The notes: generated by a model not told the origin, from the sequence alone. 64,000 nucleotides of DNA from Acipenser ruthenus (GCF_902713425.1 NC_081223.1:516001-580000), one strand, 5' to 3'. Shown: positions 10,786-22,400, counted from the first letter of the stretch. Made by a program: numbers and translations.

Positions 10786-10792
10786 AGGGACG
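10719..10792 (+). tRNA. tRNA-Asn(GTT)
   Basis: 74 nt with a full cloverleaf. The acceptor is GTCTCTG/CAGGGAC, with D arm GCGCAATCGGTTAGCGC, anticodon loop CTGTTAA between TTCGG and CCGAA, and T arm GGTGGTTCAAGCCCACC. A run of Ts follows (GATGCTTTTTG), a Pol III terminator. This looks functional and decodes AAU/AAC. Confidence 0.95.
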
Positions 10793-10927
10793 ATGCTTTT
10801 TGCATTTCTTAATCACATTAGAAAATGGCACTCTGATACGCTGTTATTTCATGCAATTACGCTGAAGAATAAATGTGCTCTGTTTTTTTAGTTCTAAATA
10901 ATACAAAACAAAAATAGTCTTAATATT

Positions 10928-11000
10928 TGCCGAAACCCGGAATCGAACCAGGGACCTTTAAATCTTCACCCTAACACTCTCCCAACTGAGCTATTTCGGC
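10928..11000 (-). tRNA. tRNA-Phe(GAA), slightly diverged
   Basis: 73 nt with acceptor GCCGAAA/TTTCGGC, anticodon GAA and T loop TTCGATT. Compared with the copy at 43787 the anticodon stem uses G-U pairs (TTAGG/TTTAA) and loop position 32 is G. It folds, but may be weak. Confidence 0.8.
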
Positions 11001-11466
11001 TTGACAAGACTACTGTTTTGAGACAGCATTCTTTTTGGCAATCGCCTTTTTTTGTCAATCCAGTAAACCTGTGATGAGAAACGTTCAACAGCTCGGAAAC
11101 ACCATAACAGAATCCTGACAAGCTGCGTTTGTTACAGTAGAAAACTGCATTATTTATATCAGCACAGACTAGGGTTGTCTATTGTATCAAGGCCCGATTG
11201 GGTTTATTACGCACATACCAACAGTTGCTCCATGAAAGGTGTAATGACAACTGTAAAAAAAGAAACGGATTGAAGCCAACCCAAAAAAGTACGATTATTT
11301 ATTTCAATATCGTTATAGCTATAAACGATGCACGCATTTTACAATAGCAATTGCTATGACAATGACCAAAAAGTAATTTTGTTGCAATACTGTATACAAT
11401 GTGAACAGAATCAGACATTGATCCGTTGCCTCGAAGAAACAACTTCAATTTGTATTTAAAAAAAGA

Positions 11467-11539
11467 CGCCCAACGTGGGGCTCGAACCCACGACCCTGAG
11501 ATTAAGAGTCTCATGCTCTACCGACTGAGCTAGCCGGGC
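11467..11539 (-). tRNA. tRNA-Lys(CTT)
   Basis: 73 nt, canonical throughout: GCCCGGC acceptor, D arm with AGCTCAGTCGGTAGAGC, anticodon CTT in CTCTTAA, T arm GTGGGTTCGAGCCCCAC. T-rich sequence follows. This is the intact member of the Lys family in this window. Confidence 0.95.
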
Positions 11540-12679
11540 TAAATTTGTCGACTTATTTGAGAAAATACTGAACGACAGAACAAAAGATTCCAACTATAAT
11601 CCACTGCACGTCGCCAGAAACAGCTTTGATGACACAAAGTCGTATGACACGAACCCTAAGAATGTTATACCAGATTCATTGTCGCTTAGAAACAACTGCA
11701 GCCTCCCTGCCTCAATACAAATAATACCAATACAAAAATCGAATTACATGTATTGAAAAATGAATGGTCTCATCCATCTGGAAAGATTGGTTCTGCATTT
11801 ATACAGTATCAACCTTAATCTGAGTTGAGAGGCACCCAACCTGTGGAGGATTTTAAATGTGAGGGGATGTGAATAGAGTCAAATACATTTGCATCATTCT
11901 GTAAATATATATATATATATATATATCAATTAACTGTAGCTTTATTATCATAATGAAAACACATTACACGTGGCCACAGCACACGACCTTAGCCCGCTGC
12001 GCCACTCTGCAGTTGTTGAAATGCCTTCGTTTTTTAAGCTTACATCCAAGCCTGACCAGCTTCGATTTCCTGTGAAAATTTCTAGTTTTCTGTTTGTTAG
12101 GGTAGATACCAAAGAATGGAATTGCACACAAGAGTGGCATGTAGCTTCCTTGTCTAAATCTGTGATAAATTGTAGTTCCTCGTTTAATTAAAAATAAATA
12201 AAGGAATTATTTATTTGGTAGAAATAAATAAATGATTTAAATAAATGCATAGAGGAATAAATACATTTAGAAATAAATATTTTTAAATAAATAAATGTAG
12301 AAATGAATACATGTTTATATTATAAATGTATAAATAAATTAATAAATAGCAAGCTAGTAAACTACATGTCATATTAATTGATTTGGCTGATGCGTTTATC
12401 CACAGCAATTGTCATTTATATACCTATATAAAAAGTACAAGTTTAATGAAAAAAAAAAAAATAAATGCAAGTTGCCTAAAATTAATAGCGCATCAAAGAA
12501 AGTCACTGAGGTTGAAACATTTAATGGTAGCTACTGGGTCAACATTTACATTGTAACGTTTAAAACAATTTTTTAAAATGTAACAAGCAAGTGGATTATA
12601 TTTGGAATCTTTTGTTTTTATTTTCTCAGACGACAAATTCATAGCTCAGTTGTTTAGTGAAAGAAACTGCCACCAGTCA

Positions 12680-12752
12680 GCCCGGCTAGCTCAGTCGGTA
12701 GAGCATGAGACTCTTAATCTCAGGGTCGTGGGTTCAAGCCCCATGTTGGGCG
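12680..12752 (+). tRNA. tRNA-Lys(CTT)
   Basis: 73 nt, identical to 11467-11539 except for two changes in the T arm (GGTTCAAGCCCC and a G-U pair). The anticodon is CTT. Its downstream spacer matches those of the other Lys cassettes. Likely functional. Confidence 0.9.
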
Positions 12753-13128
12753 TCCTTTTTAAATACAAATTGAAGATGTTTCTTCGAGACAACGGAGCAA
12801 TGTCTGATTCTGTTCACATTGTATACAGTATTGCAACAAAATTACTTATTGGTCATTGTCAAATAGCAGTTGCTATTGTAAAATGCGTGCATCGTTTATA
12901 GCTATAATGATATTGAAATAAATAATCTTACATTTTTTGGGTTGGCTTCAATCCGTTTCTTTTTTTACACTTGTCATTACACCATTCATGGAGCAACAGT
13001 TGGTATGTGCGTATCTACTTTTTGAAGAAATTGAAAACATACCTCGTCGAAATATTTGCTAATTTTTTTTTTTTAATTTGCAAATGGCAGACTACATTGT
13101 CAATAAAAAATAATTTTGCAAATCAGCT

Positions 13129-13201
13129 TCCCATATGGTCTAGCAGTTAACGATTCTTGGGTTTCACCCAGGCGGCCCGGGTTCAACACCCGGTATGGGA
13201 A
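13129..13201 (+). tRNA. tRNA-Glu(TTC)
   Basis: TCCCATA/TATGGGA acceptor, anticodon loop GTTTCAC between CTTGG and CCAGG, T arm GCCCGGGTTCAACACCCGG. One extra base in the D loop makes it 73 nt rather than 72. The 3' flank (ACGTCTTTGTTATTGTCATT) is shared with the copy at 14809. Confidence 0.8.
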
Positions 13202-13866
13202 CGTCTTTGTTATTGTCATTTTGTTACAGAACTGTGGTCATGTGTAATGTGTTTTCATTATGATAATAAAGCTACAGTTACTTGAAATATATATATATAT
13301 ATATATACAGAATGATGCAAATGTGTTTGACTCTATTCACATCCCCTCACATTTAAAATCCTCCACAGGTTGGGTGCCTCTCAACTCAGATTAAGGTTGA
13401 TACTGTATAAATGCAGAACCAATCGTTCCAGATGGATGAGACCATTCATTTTTAAATACATGTAATTCGATTTTTGTATTGGTATTATTTGTATTGAGGC
13501 AGGGAGGCTGCAGTTGTTTCTAAGCGACAATGAATCTGGAATAAAATTCTTAGGGTTCGTATCATACGACTTTGTGTCATCAAAGCTGTTTCTGGTGACG
13601 TCCAGTGGATTATCTTTGGTTCTGTCGTTCAGTATTTTCTCAAATAAGACGCCAAATCAATTAATATGATGTAGTTTTCTAGCTTGCTATTTATTAATTT
13701 ATTTATACATTTATAATATAAACATGTATTCATTTCTACATTTATTTATTTAAAAATATTTATTTCTAAATGTATTAATTCCTCTATGCATTTTTTAATC
13801 ATTTATTTCTACCAAATAAATGATTCCTTTATTTATATTAAATTTATATTTAAGTAAATACAGCTT

Positions 13867-13977
13867 GTCAGGATGGCCGACTGGTCTAAGATGCCAGATG
13901 CAAGGACTTTGTCTTTCCAAAGAATTGTGTGTTTTGGTTTCCGAATGGAGGCGTCGGTTCAAATCCCACTGCTGACA
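13867..13977 (+). pseudogene. Intron-containing tRNA-Leu(CAA), probably decayed
   Basis: The 5' half is GTCAGGATGGCCGACTGGTC and the anticodon region CAGATGCAAG has CAA. About 25 bases of intron follow, then the long variable arm (TTCCGAATGGAGGCG) and T arm. Changes in the D arm, in the base pair before the anticodon and in the T stem (GTCGGTTCAAATCCCAC) suggest decay. Vertebrate tRNA-Leu(CAA) genes normally carry an intron here. Confidence 0.7.
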
Positions 13978-14365
13978 GTTGACTTTTACTTATTTTTAAA
14001 ATAAATAAATGTGTTCATTTTATTATAATAGATTGTTTGAAGGAAATCAACAGCTGATACCAAACTCTTGTCACCACTCAATACCATTTTAATTTCTGCC
14101 TCGTCAAACAAGCTCGAGCCACAGCACACAGCGCTGCTGCATCGGGACAGAGGTGGATTTTAAAGCGACTAAATCAACGAGCTAAGACTACTTTTTAAAG
14201 AAATTGAAAACATACTTCTAGTCGAAATATTTGCTATTTAGTTAATTTATTTATTTTTTGAATTTGCAAATGGCAGACTGCATTACCAATAAAAAACTAT
14301 AGGACAATCTGTATTGCTTATATCAAGCTGCGATGTAGCCTATGAGAATCGCTAGCATAATTCAA

Positions 14366-14438
14366 GGGGAATTAGCTCAAATGGTAGAGCGCTCGCTTAG
14401 CATGCGAGAAGTAGCGGGATCGATGCCCGCATTCTCCA
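14366..14438 (+). tRNA. tRNA-Ala(AGC)
   Basis: 73 nt, canonical: GGGGAAT/ATTCTCC acceptor, GCTCAAATGGTAGAGC D arm, anticodon loop TTAGCAT, T arm GCGGGATCGATGCCCGC. Flanks define the Ala cassette. Confidence 0.95.
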
Positions 14439-14808
14439 AATAGTTTTAATGTATCTGCGTATTTAGTCCCAACGCATTATGGAGATACATACAGTGTGAC
14501 AATTCTTTGTAACAGACACACCCGCCCTACATGTATATTTTAAAGCACAGTCTCCTAATTTGTAATATTCCCGACTGAAAAACTGCAGTGCGCCCTCCAT
14601 CGTATGCCTTCCGAGAAGCACAAAGGGAGATTTTTTATATTTTTTAGCAATTGAAGAGTTTGTGTTAATTGAGAATAAATATAAATGGCTTGAAGTTTGC
14701 TTTAATTTGTAACGTGTTTGTAATGAAATATCAGTTTTCGTGGTTTTTTACCAATCATTGTACTATATACTAGCTACTTTTGCATGTCCATGATTTTGGT
14801 ACTCAGCT

Positions 14809-14880
14809 TCCCATACGGTCTAGCGGTTAGGATTCCTGGTTTTCACCCACGCGGCCCGGGTTCGACTGCCGGTATGGGAA
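14809..14880 (+). tRNA. tRNA-Glu(TTC), two stem mismatches
   Basis: 72 nt with canonical acceptor, D arm and anticodon TTC. The 3' anticodon stem is CCACG instead of CCAGG, and the T stem has ACTGCCGG instead of ACTCCCGG. These two mismatches make function uncertain. Direct repeat of the 13129 cassette, including the downstream TA repeat. Confidence 0.75.
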
Positions 14881-14965
14881 CGTCTTTGTTATTGTCATTT
14901 TGTTACAGAACTGTGGGCATGGGTGTAATGTGTTTTCATTATGATAATAAAGCTACAGTTACTTG

Positions 14966-14968
<3 letters not shown>

Positions 14969-15014
<46 letters not shown>
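14969..15014. repeat. (TA)n microsatellite
   Basis: A TA run in the 3' flank of the Glu cassette, longer than its counterpart at 13288-13308. Confidence 0.9.
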
Positions 15015-15020
<6 letters not shown>

Positions 15021-15059
15021 ATGATGCAATGTATTTGACTCTATTCACATCACCTCGCA

Positions 15060-16540
15060 TTTCACTGGTTGCCTACGAGGGCTTGAGAGGGGTGACGTAA
15101 AAGTGATAGAGAAAGAGCAAAGTTTAGACACATAATATACAACAATCTGACACTCGCTCCCGACGGGTCAGGCAGCATCCTCTCGCTCCCGGGCATTTAG
15201 TGGAGCAAGAGACAGGAAGGGGACGAAGAGAACAAAAGGACAGATCCTTCGCAACTCAGTGCGGCATCCTCAGGCAGCTAAGCTGGCAGCTGGGCGGCGT
15301 GGAGAGCTTAGGAAAAGTGTCTCGGGTCCGTTTAGGAGAGACGAAAACAGAGAAACCCCCCCCCTCGGGGCCCGCTCGGTAGGTGGAGGCACGGCCTACT
15401 GCATGAGGGGGCTGAAATGGAAGAGAGGAGATGGGACAGCAAGGTTGAGGCCTGGAAGGCTTAGCGCATAAGCAGCAGAAGAATAGGATGTGGCCGGGGG
15501 TCCCCTCAGGCCGGCGGCAGTGGTTGAGACAAGAGGCCGACCCGGACAGCCGGGGAGTGAGACTCATAATTCATAAATCAAACAGTTTTCCAGTCTCGTA
15601 AAATGTATTAAAGCTTGTAGTATCTGAGAGGATGAGCGGACATATGACTAAATTGCTGAGGAAGTCGAGCTCTCCGTGTATATATATATATATTTTAGAT
15701 CCAGGTATTGGAGGAAAGCTGGAGCGTTGGAAGCTCTGGAGGAGAGCAGTTCCAGATTTGAACAGTAAACTAAAGCCACTTTGTATGCTGCAATAGTGAG
15801 CAGATCTGAAGAGAGTGCCGAGATTTGTTGTAATGAGGGGATATTAACAGTAGAGGCAAGATCTGCTGAACGGGCAGAGATCTGAGGGAGTAAACGATGG
15901 AATGCTGTCAGTAGTGTGCAGTGGCTTGCTGTAGAGAGCAGAGAGCTGCTGAATGCAGTGGAAATTGGTATTTGAGAGTTAAGGCGTTTTTAGATGATGT
16001 TGGAGATGGGGCTGCCTTTGGTCAGAGATGAAGAATGCGTAGATCTGAGGCCCTTGCAGAACCTGAGAGGATGAGAATGCGTTGCTCGGAGGCTGTTGCA
16101 AAACCTATTGATTTGATCAGGAGCAGTCTAAGAGTGTATTGTCTATTGCGGTGTAAATGTTGATAATCGTAGGACATAGTTTCCGTATGTGCCTGGAAGC
16201 TCAAATTGAATGAAATGGACTTTGAAAGTTGTATTAAGTGCCTTGATGAAGTTGGGGGCAAATGAGGAAGTGCAAATCCGGGAACAAAAAGGTTGCAGGA
16301 ATGACCTGATGCAGGGAAGCTGGAAAATTAATGTGACGGTGGATTCTTAACATCTCAGAAAGCTGATAAGCATGGCTTCATGACCAGATCCTAAACGGGA
16401 GGGGTTTGGATTTCAAAAATTCAAGTTAATATATGAAGCAAAAGAGGTTGAGGCAGGAGGGGACTGAGAATCCCTTGGAATGACAACGAACTGCAGGAAT
16501 TGATAGAAAGTTTAGAGTGTGCGAGATTCGCAGCGATAGC
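15060..16540. other. Unassigned; GC-rich patch then purine-rich DNA
   Basis: 15,150-15,570 is GC-rich with overlapping open frames on both strands and no recognised domain. 15,640-16,540 is a purine-rich non-coding stretch. It could belong to an unrecognised repeat; I cannot name it. Confidence 0.4.
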
Positions 16541-17130
16541 AAATCAGCTTCAATTATGTAGTTTGTGGTGTTATGCTGCCATCTAGAGGTTGCGATTGGA
16601 ATTGAAACTATTGTCCAGTGAAGCAGGGTAGCATATATTTTGTTAATGCGATTAAAATCCTTGTCTATGGATAAAACATTTGCTCTAGAACAGTTAGTGA
16701 TGATATAAGTAAGTTAACGTAGGTCTAGAAGAGGAGCCTGCAGTATTTAGATTTCACAATTCGGCGAGTTGAAGCTCTCATGTTGCAAAAGCGCAGCAGC
16801 AGGAGCCAGAAGATTGCAGTAGTGAGGCACAGGCTCGCATTGCCTGTTAAAGCTGCCTGGTCGCCATGGCAACTTACCACTCCCAGGAGTCACTCGATGA
16901 GGCGTTGCCGTGGTAACCATGGTCTGTGAGGCGCCGGTGTGAAAGAGTTGCAGTGCAGCGGTGACGTCGGAACAGTCTTTCTGATGAAAACGCAGAGCAA
17001 GCGGAGAATGACGCTGCGCTTTGAACGGCGCAGACTGAGCAGGTAGGAAAATAGCAGATACTATCTTGAGAGCGCCGAGCAGAGAAATGGCCTGCAGTGA
17101 AAGAAACGAACAAAAAACAAACACAGACAA
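16540..17130 (+). repeat. Duplicated X-box element, copy 2
   Basis: Direct copy of 8185-8850, lacking its ~95-bp insert. The X-boxes are at 16860-16873 and 16904-16917 with identical sequence. The sequence beyond (to about 17,170) also matches, with small indels. Confidence 0.8.
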
Positions 17131-17588
17131 GGGAGCGGAAATAGTGCTGGGTTAAAGTAGAAAAAGAGAGAGATAGACAGGAGGGGCAGCCAATAACATA
17201 CGTGGAGCAGCGCTGGCCATGCCCTAATAATTGACGAGACGAGCGCTGCATTGTGTGATTGGCTGGAAATACTAAATGAGGCTGAACTGGGATCAGCATC
17301 CACCCGGAAGAGATCGCGGACGCTACCGGGCAGGACGCCACGGAGGGAAGGAAAGACTAAAGAAAAGGATTTAGGATAAGAAAAAAGCAGCGCAAAGAGC
17401 GAGAGAGAGCCCTCTACGCCATCCTCTGAATTACACATAAACGCTAACATTAAAAAGGACCGGCCCTTAGCAGCAGTGTGATAACACGGCAAAACAAAAA
17501 TCAATATCAAAAGTGGTGCTTAACACAGCAAGTTTTGGCATTTTTGCAAGCTGCGATGTAGCCTATGAGAATCGCTGGTACAATTCAA

Positions 17589-17661
17589 GGGGAATTAGCT
17601 CAAATGGTAGAGCGCTCGCTTAGCATGCGAGAAGTAGCGGGATCGATGCCCGTATTCTCCA
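17589..17661 (+). tRNA. tRNA-Ala(AGC)
   Basis: 73 nt, identical to 14366-14438 except one T in the 3' strand near the T stem and acceptor junction (CCCGTATTCTCC). The flanking cassette is the same. Likely functional. Confidence 0.9.
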
Positions 17662-18090
17662 AATAGTTTTAACGCATCTGCGTATTTATTCTCAACGCAT
17701 TATGGAGATAAATACAAAGTGTGACAATTCTTTGTAACAGAGACGCCCGCCCTACATGTGTATTTTAAAGCAGTCTCCTAATCTGTAATATTCCCCAGAC
17801 TGAAAACTGCAGTGCGCCGTCCAGCGTATGTCTTCCGAGAAGCACAACTTAACAGTTAAGTCTAGATGTAACGTATCAGATTACATAAACACACCTTGTG
17901 TTCAGATTTAAAAAAAAAAAAAAGAAATGTATGCGTCCTCTATGGGTAGAGGCAGATAAGATGCGTACCTGCCGTTTCTACACTTTAACATTTACGAAAT
18001 ACACACACTAAACTGAAATGTAATAACACAAAGTCTTGCCTTCAGTTAATATTTTAGAAAATCTACATTGCTAACAGAAGAAAAACAAGC

Positions 18091-18162
18091 TAGCAGAGGA
18101 TGGTTTCGATGCATCGATCTCTGGGTTATGGGCCCAGCACGCTTCCGCTGCGCCACTCTGCT
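18091..18162 (-). tRNA. Initiator tRNA-Met(CAT)
   Basis: 72 nt: AGCAGAG acceptor, GTGCTGGGCCCATAACCCAG anticodon arm with the initiator-type GGG/CCC pairs, and ATCGAAAC T loop. One T-stem mismatch (GATGC versus GATGG) is present. This arm is the hallmark of the eukaryotic initiator tRNA. Confidence 0.85.
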
Positions 18163-18295
18163 ACAGCTGCCTCATGACTGAATTACCAAACAGCAGAAAA
18201 AAAACTGAAATCGTTTTAACCAGACACACGGCAGCGGCAGGGGCGAACCATGGAAACATTGCAAATCAGAGATACGGTATGCAAAGTATGCAACT

Positions 18296-18297
<2 letters not shown>

Positions 18298-18336
<39 letters not shown>

Positions 18337-18415
18337 ATATAAATGTAGTGTTTTGCACTGTAAGTCGCTCTGGATAAGATCGTCTGCTAAATGACTAAAC
18401 TGTAAATGTAATAAA
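18298..18415 (+). repeat. (CT)n microsatellite and L2-type tail
   Basis: A CT run at 18298-18336, followed by GTAAGTCGCTCTGGATAAGA and CGTCTGCTAAATGAC, the end of an L2 LINE or an L2-tailed SINE. Confidence 0.75.
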
Positions 18416-18419
18416 CGGG

Positions 18420-19120
18420 GTGACGTTATCTAACTTTAACGAACAAACTCGCCTGGATAAAAAGGAACAGCAACACTGATGCTACTAATCATGCTCGTTA
18501 TTTGGGATATTATTCAATGTAACGTTAGCTAACGTTACCCAGTTGACTACATTAGCTAGGTACCGGTGGTGCTTGCTAGCTGGCTAGATAACACTAGCTA
18601 GCTGCTAACATAAGTTAGCTAACGATACTACTTCAACTTATCTGGGGGGCGGCTAGCGTAGCAAGATATGTACAAGCATTGTTAGGTCAAGTCGTTGTTT
18701 TTTTTATTTTTTTATCGATACTACTGCTAACTTACCTGTCCTCTCATTCGCAACTCGACTTGCTCTCAAAAGCGCGCTCTCGTTTGGCAATGCGTTGGCT
18801 GATGACGTTTCCAACTCATTTTCTATTGGCCAACTGACCACGTCAATCAAACATCGAATTTTCAGGCAATGCGATCCAATCTGATCTCGTGTCCGCGGCT
18901 CCGGGCAACGTCATCCTACAGCAGTTGCCATGGAAACGTTTAAAACTCCGCAACAAACTTTAATCAAATGTACAGCTGTACAGAACACACCCCCCTCAGA
19001 CATGTGCTGTCTATTCAACCAGTTAGTTCAGATGATCGCTGATGATCCTTGTCGGTGACAGTCCAGTTTGATCCGCACGTACTTCTGCCAAACTTAAATT
19101 CAAAGTACAATCTTCTAAAT
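18420..19120. other. Intergenic region with one strong X-box
   Basis: 18,510-18,650 is rich in GCTAGC/GTTAAC-like short palindromes. GTTGCCATGGAAAC at 18924-18937 matches the RFX X-box consensus. Several ATTGG/CCAAT-like motifs are near 18,825. No gene is attached. Confidence 0.4.
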
Positions 19121-19122
19121 GG

Positions 19123-19124
<2 letters not shown>

Positions 19125-19191
<67 letters not shown>
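19125..19191. repeat. (ATT)n microsatellite
   Basis: Uninterrupted trinucleotide run just upstream of the ZPAX-like promoter. It creates artificial poly-Asn and poly-Leu frames. Confidence 0.95.
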
Positions 19192-19250
19192 TATTTTAAT
19201 TAACGTACTGACTGACAATCAGAGGACTAATATGAAAGAGGTGCGCGCAT

Positions 19251-19297
19251 CAATTGCAGCTAATCAGCTCCCATTAGCACCTGAACCTCTTTATAAA
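19251..19297 (+). promoter_or_regulatory. ZPAX-like gene core promoter
   Basis: A TATAAA box at 19292-19297 lies about 105 bases before the ATG. An E-box, CAATTG, at 19251-19256 is about 35 bases upstream of it. Zona pellucida genes are known to be driven in oocytes by FIGLA through CANNTG E-boxes near the TATA box, so the arrangement fits; that this E-box is used is inference. Confidence 0.55.
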
Positions 19298-19402
19298 CCC
19301 ATTGCGCACTAAGGAACATCAAACTCAGCTACTGACGGTTTTGTTTTTATTATTGTTTCTTAACGGTGAAAGAAGTTCACGGTCGGGGCTGCCTTGGATT
19401 TA

Positions 19403-22400
19403 ATGATGCCGTGTTGTCTTAGATTTGGGTAATTGTTGATCTTTTCTCTACTTTAGAAACGTTCATTTTGTTATTGTATGTTTCTCACTTGCGTGTTTTT
19501 GTTTCCAATGCAGAATAACATTGCTGTTAGCAGTGTTAGTCACTGAAGTTTGGATGCAGAACCCCCCTCTAGGTACGATAACGGTCGCTTCAGCAGAGCT
19601 GTCCTTTTTAGCTTCCTGTTTATTTGCTGGTTGTGTGTTTTCAAGTATCGTTGTCTTCTGCAGGCTCGGTGAGGACAGAATGTCAAGGGAGTGTTATGAT
19701 GATGATGTTGGATAAGTCTTTTGTCGGAAAGTATTTTCGCATCAATGTGATTGGTGAGTGATCATTTTTCTTGAATGGAAAGCTTTTGATGTACAAAGCC
19801 TGTTGACTCGTAATGTAATAACCTGAATTAAGTACAGAGCACTCCTGCGCTGTATGGCATCAACCAGGCGTCGTTTTTTTTCAAATGCAGGGTATGAAAC
19901 ACTTGCGTTAGCTTCAAAAGCATGTTGCTGATCACACTAAATAATAGACCTGTGCTGCTACAACCTTACTCGGATTTGTTGACTGCAAGTGCGCAGAAAT
20001 AAAAATCATTTACTCTAAACCCACTGTTCTGAATGGGCGTCTAACTCTACTAATAGTTTTAAAAATTTCAATAAGTAGATTGGACGGGGTAGGACGGGGT
20101 AGGTCGGGGTGTTCACTTTGTTATATCTCTACCTTGCTTGATCATGTGTAAAGTTTCTTGAAAGGCCAACCAAATTTCTTTTCCATAGACAATAAGGGGG
20201 TGCTTGTGTCCCTCTCTCCAAGACTGGCTGCACAGTGTGGATATAGCTTAACAGTTGACTTCTTGGGAAATGCCAAGTTCCTTGCTTCTGTGCTGAGCTG
20301 CTTTGCTCAGAACACAGTGAGTCATCATTTTATTTCTTGTAAACGTGTTTCTAATGGTGACATGCTGGGACTAACTTTAGCCTTTGTTTCCAGAATGATG
20401 AGACCTACAAGCTGACAGTACAAATCAGTGTCTTCTCAAACAGTGCTATGACTTCAGCTTCCTCCTATGTTCAGAGCATGACATGCCGCTATTCTCCATG
20501 GGCAGAGAGGGAGATTCTGTGTGAAAGAAACTACATGGAGGTAAGGGCTGTCAGGATGTGATAATGCTGTTCAGTATAACTTGTTGGGTTGTGTGGGTAT
20601 TTAATTGTCATTACAGAAGTGCTTCACTCATGACTAATGTGAATTCTCTTTAGGTTTCTGTGAGAAGAGGGGTGCCACTTATTGAGCCAAACTTTGTTCA
20701 AGATGATCCTGATTGGTCCCTTGCGTACCCAGAGGTAGAATCATGTGACTTTGCATTTGCTTCATTCATGTCCCCTTGGTCTTGCCTATTGAAGTCTACT
20801 CTACTGTCTCATCTAGAGGAAGCAAAATCGAACGGCCCCCTTAACTTTAACCTGTCTCCCAAGAGGGTGGCCATATACGAATTGTGTGACATTTAAGGCA
20901 TTGGCTTTGCATGCATGTATTCTGTGATTGCTTTGATAGAAATTGATTGGAGAAATTAACCCTTTCTTGTTGGTGTAAGCCTTGTATTTCAACCACTGAG
21001 GTAGTGGTTTCATATGTGCAGGGCTATAAATCCTTCATGATAAATGTGTCCTGATTTACTTTTTTGATGACTGCTGCATAGGAGCAATTTAGGTGTCCTA
21101 AAGTTTGGTACACTGATGTATTAAGGTCCAGTACAAATGAATGGCTGTAAACTCTGCCTGTATCGGATCCAGATAACATGCTTTCACATAGGCTTTCGTA
21201 CGAAGTTGCATTTGAGGATTTACTCTGTTCCCTTAGATACCCGCTGAACCTAGAACTGTTTCAGTGATGTGTCATTAAACTTTCAACTTTCAGTTTTAGT
21301 TCCTGTTTATTTAAACATGACATCTGTTATGACAAATCCTTTAGACTGGGGATGCTTTGTGTTCAAACTCCCTAATCTAATGAGATTTTTTTTTTTCTGC
21401 TAGGCAACTGCTGCTGACAACAGCATCTGAAAAATTGTGTTCCATCTCCCAGCAAATAGAAAGACAACCATGACTGTTGCTCAGGGCATGACAAATGGCT
21501 ATGGCATAAACACTACACCAACTCGAATTCTGGTTAGAGCTGCATACAACTCCACAGAAAGCCAGCCTCAGGTGGTAAGTAGTCTAGGCTTCATTGTTGT
21601 CTAGTACAGTATATCCAGACTATGAAGGTAGATTTAGTCTTGCTTTTATTTTAGTAAAAGTTCCCCCTCCCCTCCAACAGATCCAAACTGTACCAATGGC
21701 TGTGCTAAGATCAACCACCTTTTATAAGCAAAGATGGATGGTCATGATGGTGGACACTGCAGTTACATGTCCTACTGGTGAGTAAGCTTATGGAGGGCAA
21801 CGGTGCTCAAGAACTGTTCTAGGTTTATGTATGAATTTCCTATACCAAGTCTATGGTGTTCCTTTCTGTCAGATGGAACCGCCTTCACAGAACAGATGAT
21901 TACATGGAATGTTCCCCGTGTTCTACCTCCTCTTGTTCCGACACCACAAATTACTACCCTTGATGTTCAAATGGGAGTTGATGGCCGCAAGCTTGACCCT
22001 GCAACAATTCATAATAGAGATTATAAACTGGATGTCGGTCCCCAGCTAATCACTGTAAAAATCCTGTGGGAGCTGATGGTGGATATTACAAGGTATGTAG
22101 AAGTTCAACATCTTCTAAATCCTTCTCATTTTAAAGCTTTCCTCCTAAGATGCTTCTGTGCTTTCAGAGCCATGTATTGGACAACACCTATGTGATCTCT
22201 TACTCTATTGAACCAATGCTGGAGCATACCTGGCAAGATGGGCCTGAGAAGACCAAGTACACAGTACTTCATCCAATAACCACTCCTTTCATGCCTCGGC
22301 CACCAGTTGTCACAAATAGTATGTAGGACCTGTCCACATGCAGTAAATCAAAGGGATTTGTTGCAGTGCTCCACTTCATATCCATCATTTTAACTGCATG

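Larger units (their letters stand above)
10690..11760 (-). repeat. tRNA cassette, inverted copy (Asn+, Phe-, Lys-)
   Basis: An inverted copy of 3955-4870 with conserved spacers. It carries the best-preserved set: intact Asn and Lys and a Phe with a few changes. Confidence 0.85.
11761..13860. repeat. Scrambled palindromic tRNA-spacer region
   Basis: Three spacer blocks of the left side recur inverted on the right. 11545-11755 matches 13455-13640, 11761-11960 matches 13240-13460, and 12190-12380 matches 13655-13860. The right-hand order is not the simple mirror of the left, so more than one inversion or insertion is needed to explain it. Includes TA microsatellites at 11907-11926 and 13288-13308, and a degraded L2 tail at 12365-12420. 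Confidence 0.75.

Noticed and set aside
15256-15567. 103-codon minus-strand frame in a GC-rich patch
   Set aside because: Open on both strands because of base composition; no recognisable motif.
18510-18650. Clustered GCTAGC and GTTAAC-like short palindromes
   Set aside because: A common low-complexity pattern in fish DNA; no longer structure holds it together.
19015-19312. Poly-Asn and poly-Leu frames
   Set aside because: Translations of the ATT microsatellite.
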